Positions 46,903-52,232 of a stretch of 52,232 nucleotides of DNA are shown piece after piece. The stretch's first letter is position 1. Each line of letters begins with the position of its first letter. The notes under the pieces are model-generated. The model was not told the DNA's origin, ran no database searches, and saw only the letters and a program-made list of their open reading frames with translations. Origin of the DNA: Candidatus Pacearchaeota archaeon CG_4_10_14_0_2_um_filter_35_33 (GTDB taxonomy: Archaea > Nanobdellota > Nanobdellia > Pacearchaeales > GW2011-AR1); contig PFOR01000009.1 in assembly GCA_002792635.1 (NCBI GenBank), forward strand, positions 1 through 52,232. The letters are read 5' to 3'. The position numbers were made by a program, and so were the translations under genes.

Positions 46903-48078
46903 TTACAAACTTATCAATTTAACGTTTGTATCAGGAACCGAGGTAAAATTAGTAGCCCCCAAGAACTTAACACCTTTTTCATCACATGCTTTAATTACTG
47001 CAGCAGGAGCTACACCATCTATCACAACAGCAGCAATGCTCTTCCTCGACCTCCTCAAGCTTCCAGAAACTTCCATTTGCGAAACTTCTCTAACGACATT
47101 CAAATCATAGTCTAGAAGCAAGGCCTTCCTACTTCCAGAAATACTTTCAAACTTTTCCTTAATAGTCTGCTTTGCTTTCTCAGCGTCAACTTCTTTTTCA
47201 GGAACATCAGGCCCGGTAGGTTCAGAATGTCTTTCAGAATATCTTCTTCTATAACCTTCATTATCCACCTTATTCAAGTATTCTTTAGCAGGAATTTTCT
47301 TTCTTAATGCTTGCAAAATTTCTTTTCCAGTAAGCTCCTCAACCTCTTTTCCATCGGGAGCAACAGCAATATAACTAATTTTAGCATTGCTTGTAACATT
47401 CTTAACAATCAACTTTCCACCTCTATCACCATCAACGAACAAAGTTAGCTCCTTGCTTTCACCAAGTCTTGTAATTTCCTTAGGCATTTTAACACCCTGC
47501 ATTCCTATAACATTATTTACTCTGTTTTTCAACAAATTAACTACATCCGCTCTTCCTTCAACAACAATTATCTCATCTCCACTAAGGTCTCCAGCAGGTA
47601 ACTTTTCATCCCCATACTCCTGAATCTTTGCAGCTCTTGATTCATCCTTTAATGTTTTGGCCATCTCATTCATACTTCCCCCATCAACCCCTTCTAACAA
47701 CTTCCGGGCCCTATCAATTATGTAATCTCTTTTGCTTCCCCTAACATCCTCAATCTTTTCGATTTCAACACTTGCCTCAGTTGGCCCAATTCTATCAATC
47801 GTTTCAAGAGTTGCAGCAATAATCGTTGTTTCACTTTTATCTAAAGCACTTGGAACTTGGATTTCTCCGATTGATTTTCCATCGACAGATTCCAAATCAA
47901 CTTCAATCCTTCCAATCTTTCCTTCCTTTTGCAATTCACGCATTTCCATATCAGCACCCAAAAGACCTTCTGTCTGTCCAAAAATAGCACCAATTACGTC
48001 CGGTTTTTCAACTGGACCTTCGGCTCTGAAATTCGCATAAATCATATATTTTATTGAAACCGGACTTATCTTTGCCAT
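46903..48078 (-). CDS. dnaG: Archaeal DnaG-like primase (TOPRIM)
   Basis: IIVVEGRADVVNLLK, LFVDGDRGGKLI. Confidence 0.92.
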   Translation of the reverse strand: MAKISPVSIKYMIYANFRAEGPVEKPDVIGAIFGQTEGLLGADMEMRELQKEGKIGRIEVDLESVDGKSIGEIQVPSALDKSETTIIAATLETIDRIGPTEASVEIEKIEDVRGSKRDYIIDRARKLLEGVDGGSMNEMAKTLKDESRAAKIQEYGDEKLPAGDLSGDEIIVVEGRADVVNLLKNRVNNVIGMQGVKMPKEITRLGESKELTLFVDGDRGGKLIVKNVTSNAKISYIAVAPDGKEVEELTGKEILQALRKKIPAKEYLNKVDNEGYRRRYSERHSEPTGPDVPEKEVDAEKAKQTIKEKFESISGSRKALLLDYDLNVVREVSQMEVSGSLRRSRKSIAAVVIDGVAPAAVIKACDEKGVKFLGATNFTSVPDTNVKLISL

Positions 48079-48329
48079 TTTCTCTTCTCCATTTCAGAAA
48101 GAACCAGATAATCTCTTATTCTTAAGGGCATAATAACTTAAGCCCAATCGTGAGCATGAACATGAAAGTGAAATTGATCCTTTCTGGAACTACTTCAAAA
48201 CTAAGGTATTTAAATTTTTCTATCAATGCGTGACGGTTAGAAACCCATCCACATATATAAACTTTTCTCGTCGATAAATATCCTAGAAACATTTATATAT
48301 TACATATATTCTTTAGGCATGTAAAAAAG

Positions 48330-48452
48330 ATGGTGATGGAAACAGAACTTGAAGTTGACAACATCGCAGCTTCTTTAGGCGATGAAGACGACAACAACAA
48401 GGCAGATATAGACGAACTTTATGGCGGACTAGAAAGCGCCGGATACGTTTAA
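48330..48452 (+). CDS. 40-aa acidic small protein
   Basis: MVMETELEVDNIAASLGDEDDNNKADIDELYGGLESAGYV; AT-rich promoter upstream; hairpin terminator directly after. Confidence 0.6.
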   Translation: MVMETELEVDNIAASLGDEDDNNKADIDELYGGLESAGYV

Positions 48453-48458
48453 CTTTTC

Positions 48459-48490
48459 GGCCCTGTGCAAAAGGGCCCATATTTTTTTAA
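48459..48490 (+). terminator. Hairpin plus T-tract terminator
   Basis: GGCCCtgtgcaaaaGGGCC followed by ATATTTTTTT. Confidence 0.7.
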
Positions 48491-49038
48491 TATTTTTTTA
48501 AATTTTGATATTCTTTTATTAATCCGAGGGCTTGATAAAGGTTTAACAATTTACCTCTAATTTCTTTTTTTTCATCATCGTTTAAACTCAAAGTCATCAT
48601 CTTTTCATATGTTTTTTTAGCTTGATTTCTTTTATCCCGCTTCATATAATATTCTGCCTGGTTTTGATAATAATTCTTTAATCCATTTTTCATTTCTTCT
48701 TTTTCTTTAGAATTTCCACAAGCTAATGCAAATTTAAAAACCGTGTCTGCTTCATCAAATCCACCACCTCTGATAAATAGCTCAGCAGATTTCATGTAAT
48801 CCTGTATTTTTCCTCGATAAGTTGTATTAATGTCTGCAGAATTTTTAATCAACTTTGCAGCTTCTTTAAACATGTTTCTCGATTCATAGATTTTGGCAAG
48901 TCTTATCTGAACAAATTTCTTCGTATCAAAATCAATACTAGACCTCATAGCTCTTTGAAGATAATCCATCCTAACATAGTCACCCATGCCTTTAAGTTTC
49001 AATTCAATCTCGTGCTTAGACCTCTCTTTTATTTGCAT
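48487..49038 (-). CDS. TPR-like helical repeat protein
   Basis: 183-aa ORF with repeated helical segments (AKIYESRNMFKEAAKLIKN, SAELFIRGGGFDEADTVFKFA). Confidence 0.55.
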   Translation of the reverse strand: MQIKERSKHEIELKLKGMGDYVRMDYLQRAMRSSIDFDTKKFVQIRLAKIYESRNMFKEAAKLIKNSADINTTYRGKIQDYMKSAELFIRGGGFDEADTVFKFALACGNSKEKEEMKNGLKNYYQNQAEYYMKRDKRNQAKKTYEKMMTLSLNDDEKKEIRGKLLNLYQALGLIKEYQNLKKY

Positions 49039-49086
49039 CTTCGATAAAAGTGAAATTGGTTTATATTAATTTATGTCCTAGAAGAA

Positions 49087-50358
49087 TTACTTAGCTTTCA
49101 ATTCAATACAAACACCAGCACCAACTGTAGCTCCAGCGTCTCTGATTGCGAACCTAGCCATGTGTGGATTATCTGAGTTTGTTTCCAAAACTAAGTTTCC
49201 AATAGGCTTTATCTTAACCTTAGCAACATCTCCTGTCTTCAAGAAATCAGGATTTTCAATCTTTTGTCCGCCTCTTGCTACTTCAATCAATTCTATGAAT
49301 TGGCAAGGAACTTGAGCAGTATGAACGTGGAATACAGGTGTATATCCCTTAGCAATAACTGTTGGATGATTAATAACAACTACTTGCGCCGTAAATTCAT
49401 CAACAATCTTTGCAGGTTTAGTAACATCACAGACAACATCTCCTCTTGCAACATCCTTCTTACCAACTCCTCTGATGTTTATACCAACATTATCTCCAGC
49501 TTCAGCTTCCTGTAATTGTTCATGGTGGGCCTCAATACTCCTGACCTCTCCATTTACTCCAGTTCCAGATCTTCCCGGAAGAACAACAACTTTCTGTCCA
49601 ATCTTCATGACTCCAGAAATTATCTTACCAACAGGAACTGTTCCAATTCCAGTAATATCATAAACATCCTGTAGAGGCATCCTCATAGGCAAGTCCGTTG
49701 CTTTATCAGGGTCCTTGAACAAATCAAGCTGCTCATACACTGTAGGCCCTTTATACCAAGCCATTTTATCAGACTTATTGAAAACATTATCTCCCATAAA
49801 TCCAGAAGCTGCTATAAATGTCATTTCCTCCGGCTTGTATCCTGCTGTCTTTAACAAAGTTCCAAGGCCTTCCTTAACTTTGTTGAAAGCGTCTTCCTTG
49901 TACTCAACAGTATCCATCTTGTTTACCAAGATACAGATATCTCCAACACCCATTGTCTTTAACAACCATAGGTGCTCTTTAGTCTGTGGCTGAACTCCTT
50001 CTTTAGCAGCAACTACAAGAAAAGCTGCATCTGCCTGCGAAGCTCCAGTAATCATATTTTTAACAAAGTCCTTGTGTCCAGGTGCATCAATTATTGTAAC
50101 TTCCCTCTTATTAGTAATAACCTTCTGGTAAGATAAGTCAATTGTAACTCCTCTTTCTCTCTCTTCTTTGAATTTGTCCATAACATATGCGAATTCGAAT
50201 CCAACCTTTCCCTTCTCCTGAGCCATCTTCTTCAATTTCTCAAGCTCCTGAGCAGGTAAATTACCAGAGTCAAACATCAATCTACCGATAGTCGTACTCT
50301 TTCCGTGGTCGACGTGACCTACAAAGGCAACATTTAATCCAGGTTTCTCTTTCGCCAT
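49087..50358 (-). CDS. Elongation factor 1-alpha
   Basis: GHVDHGKSTTIGRLM, RGVTIDLSY, DAPGHKDF, NKMD. Confidence 0.96.
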   Translation of the reverse strand: MAKEKPGLNVAFVGHVDHGKSTTIGRLMFDSGNLPAQELEKLKKMAQEKGKVGFEFAYVMDKFKEERERGVTIDLSYQKVITNKREVTIIDAPGHKDFVKNMITGASQADAAFLVVAAKEGVQPQTKEHLWLLKTMGVGDICILVNKMDTVEYKEDAFNKVKEGLGTLLKTAGYKPEEMTFIAASGFMGDNVFNKSDKMAWYKGPTVYEQLDLFKDPDKATDLPMRMPLQDVYDITGIGTVPVGKIISGVMKIGQKVVVLPGRSGTGVNGEVRSIEAHHEQLQEAEAGDNVGINIRGVGKKDVARGDVVCDVTKPAKIVDEFTAQVVVINHPTVIAKGYTPVFHVHTAQVPCQFIELIEVARGGQKIENPDFLKTGDVAKVKIKPIGNLVLETNSDNPHMARFAIRDAGATVGAGVCIELKAK

Positions 50359-50447
50359 GTTTTGTTATTGAAAAATAAGGTATTTAAATCTTTCGCCATG
50401 TTTTGCCCACACTAAAAACTTAAATAACACTTTCATCTCAATAAGCT

Positions 50448-51044
50448 ATGGTATTGCTAAAATCAGTGCCAATAAAAATTGGAACGAAAATGCCGGACTT
50501 TCTATTGAGAGATGCCGAAGATGTTTCTCACCACTCCAAAAGACTTTATGGAGAGAAAGGCCTTTTAGTAATCTTTACCTGCATTCATTGTCCCTATGCT
50601 CAGGCTGTCTGGCCAAGAATTATCCAAATTGCAGACCAAGCATCCGAGCTTGGGATTAATACTGTTGCAATAAACCCAAACATTAACTCAGAATTTCCGG
50701 AAGATTCTCCCGAAGCAATGAAAACTTTTATTAAAGAAAACATTTTAAAGTTTCCATTCCTCCAAGATTCCAGTCAAAATACGGCCAAAAAATATCAAGC
50801 CCAATGCACTCCTGATATATATTTAATGGATTCCAACAGGAAGTTAGTTTATCATGGAAGGATAGACGATAATTGGCAACATCCAGATAAGGTTACAAAA
50901 CATGAATTGTTAGAAGCTATCAACAATCTAGCAAATGATTTTCCAGCAATTCCAGAGGAAGATCAAGAACCCTCGATAGGATGTTCAATAAAATGGCTCG
51001 ACAATCAAGAGCCCGTGGACGACTTAGACAAACATGTCAAATAA
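50448..51044 (+). CDS. AhpC/TSA-type redoxin
   Basis: FTCIHCPYAQAVWPR, AKKYQAQCTPDIYLMD. Confidence 0.85.
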   Translation: MVLLKSVPIKIGTKMPDFLLRDAEDVSHHSKRLYGEKGLLVIFTCIHCPYAQAVWPRIIQIADQASELGINTVAINPNINSEFPEDSPEAMKTFIKENILKFPFLQDSSQNTAKKYQAQCTPDIYLMDSNRKLVYHGRIDDNWQHPDKVTKHELLEAINNLANDFPAIPEEDQEPSIGCSIKWLDNQEPVDDLDKHVK

Positions 51045-51363
51045 CTTTTACGAACGAACTGTAACAATAAATGACCCGGAAGGAATTCATGAAAGACCTT
51101 CAGGAGCAATCGCACTTCTTGCAAGAGAATATCTAGGAAGGGTAGAGCTAGATTATGAGGGAATGACTGTAAATGCAAAAAATGATATGTTTGTTCAATC
51201 TCTTGGTGGACTTTATGAACATTCAATAACAGTAAGAGTTTCACCAGAACATGATAAAGCTCAAAAAACATTAGATAAATTAACAGAATTAATTTCTTCA
51301 GAAGAGATGACCTCATCATCAACTCTTTTATTGACTGCAAATCAAGTTTTGAGAAGCAACTAA
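51034..51363 (+). CDS. HPr-like phosphocarrier protein
   Basis: GIHERPSGAIALLA (G-[LI]-H-x-R-P) and NAKNDMFVQSLGGL region. Confidence 0.7.
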   Translation: MSNNFYERTVTINDPEGIHERPSGAIALLAREYLGRVELDYEGMTVNAKNDMFVQSLGGLYEHSITVRVSPEHDKAQKTLDKLTELISSEEMTSSSTLLLTANQVLRSN

Positions 51364-51425
51364 CTTGCTGAAAACAATCATTTTACTAAAATAAAACATA
51401 TAAACTAAATAATCTAATCCAAGAA

Positions 51426-52232
51426 ATGACAAAAGATGGTGATTTATCAGAGCTTGTTCTAATTTCCTCCTCGAGAAATACATCTTTCGCCAGAAGCATA
51501 ACAGAGTATTTAAATCATCAATTAATTGAAGTAGAACAGAGAGATTTTAATGACGCAGACATATTAAGAAGAATAGAAGATCATGAAAGTGTTCGTGGAA
51601 AAAGAGTTGTCCTAATTTCAACGCACGAACCACCAATTCCAGAGAGGATGTATGAAGCGAATATATGACTTGATGTAATGGTCAGGGGAGAGGCTGACGA
51701 CATAACAATCATATTTCCATATTTTCCAGGAGCAAGACAAGATAGAAAAAGAAGAAGAGGCGAACCAATAAATATAGTAGCCAATATAAATAATCTAAGG
51801 GGAACGGCACACGACCAAGTTGTCAGGCTAAGATTCATGACGGCAGATTTACATTCCGCACAATCTCAAGCATTGGCAACAAGATTTGATAATTTGTCAG
51901 CAATGCCATTATTTATCTAAGATATGAAAGCAAATTATGACTCAAATATAACTGTTGTTGCACCAGATTCAGGGGCAGTTGCAGATGCAGAAGAACTAGC
52001 AGGAAGAACAGATGCAAAAGAGATAGCATTTATTCCTAAAATAAGAAATCCGCAAACAGGAAAAACTAGAAACTATGGCATAATTGGAGACGATCCCTCC
52101 GGAACATCAGTAGTTTTGTGGGGTGACATAGTTGACAGCGGTTCAACTTTAGAAGGGGCATGCAATGAAATAGAGAAGGCAGGAGCATCAGGGATTGCAA
52201 TCTATACAACCCATGCTTTATTCAATCCTCCA
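51426..52232 (+). pseudogene. prs: Ribose-phosphate pyrophosphokinase with in-frame TGA and TAA, truncated by window end
   Basis: One frame throughout: PYFPGARQDRKRRRGEPI, TADLHSAQSQAL, VVAPDSGAVADAEELA, LWGDIVDSGSTLEGA; TGA 51666-51668, TAA 51918-51920. Confidence 0.7.

Noticed and set aside
2739-51920. Genome-wide TGA=Trp recoding
   Set aside because: TGA clearly terminates many genes here (Ogg2 at 2038-2040, SMC at 32388-32390, ATGA couplings in the carbamate kinase/OTC/ureohydrolase run), and TAG/TAA also interrupt other frames. Mutation or base error is more likely.
1-52232. CRISPR array, rRNA genes, intact transposase
   Set aside because: No regularly spaced direct repeats, no rRNA sequence and no transposase ORF were recognised on either strand.

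Overview
The 52 kb window looks like an archaeal chromosome of DPANN/Woesearchaeota-like character: DnaG primase, aEF-1alpha, RNase HII, IleRS, TrmB-type regulator, archaeal Ogg2, TATA/BRE promoters and a tRNA-Leu with a bulge-helix-bulge intron. Core blocks: (i) an arginine/agmatine/ornithine-type cluster (cPGS-like GTPase, class III aminotransferase, ALDH, ureohydrolase, ornithine-type carbamoyltransferase, carbamate kinase, class I aminotransferase), split by about 3.9 kb of accessory DNA; (ii) information-processing and membrane genes, including an SMC whose central hinge seems to be replaced by a Rad50-type CPLC zinc hook; (iii) DnaG, EF-1alpha, redoxin, HPr-like and PRPP synthetase. Accessory regions: ~2.1-5.7 kb (nucleases, MNT/HEPN pair), ~8.5-12.4 kb (Fic, broken methyltransferase, NYN and TdeIII-like remnants) and 32.84-42.96 kb. 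The last is a type I restriction-modification island that splits an MFS transporter gene and carries an MNT/HEPN pair between hsdS and hsdM, two further R-x4-H HEPN-like proteins, two more toxin-antitoxin-like pairs and a candidate structured RNA. Main observations: all three tRNAs are followed 85-92 nt downstream by an imperfect copy of their own 3' end, joined by a hairpin-bearing spacer; a small two-hairpin PATE/MITE-like repeat occurs four times, and at least two copies interrupt genes; a second family of structured non-coding repeats borders nuclease genes; and several otherwise intact reading frames carry single in-frame nonsense codons, often where Trp is plausible. All family calls come from reading motifs, with no database search.
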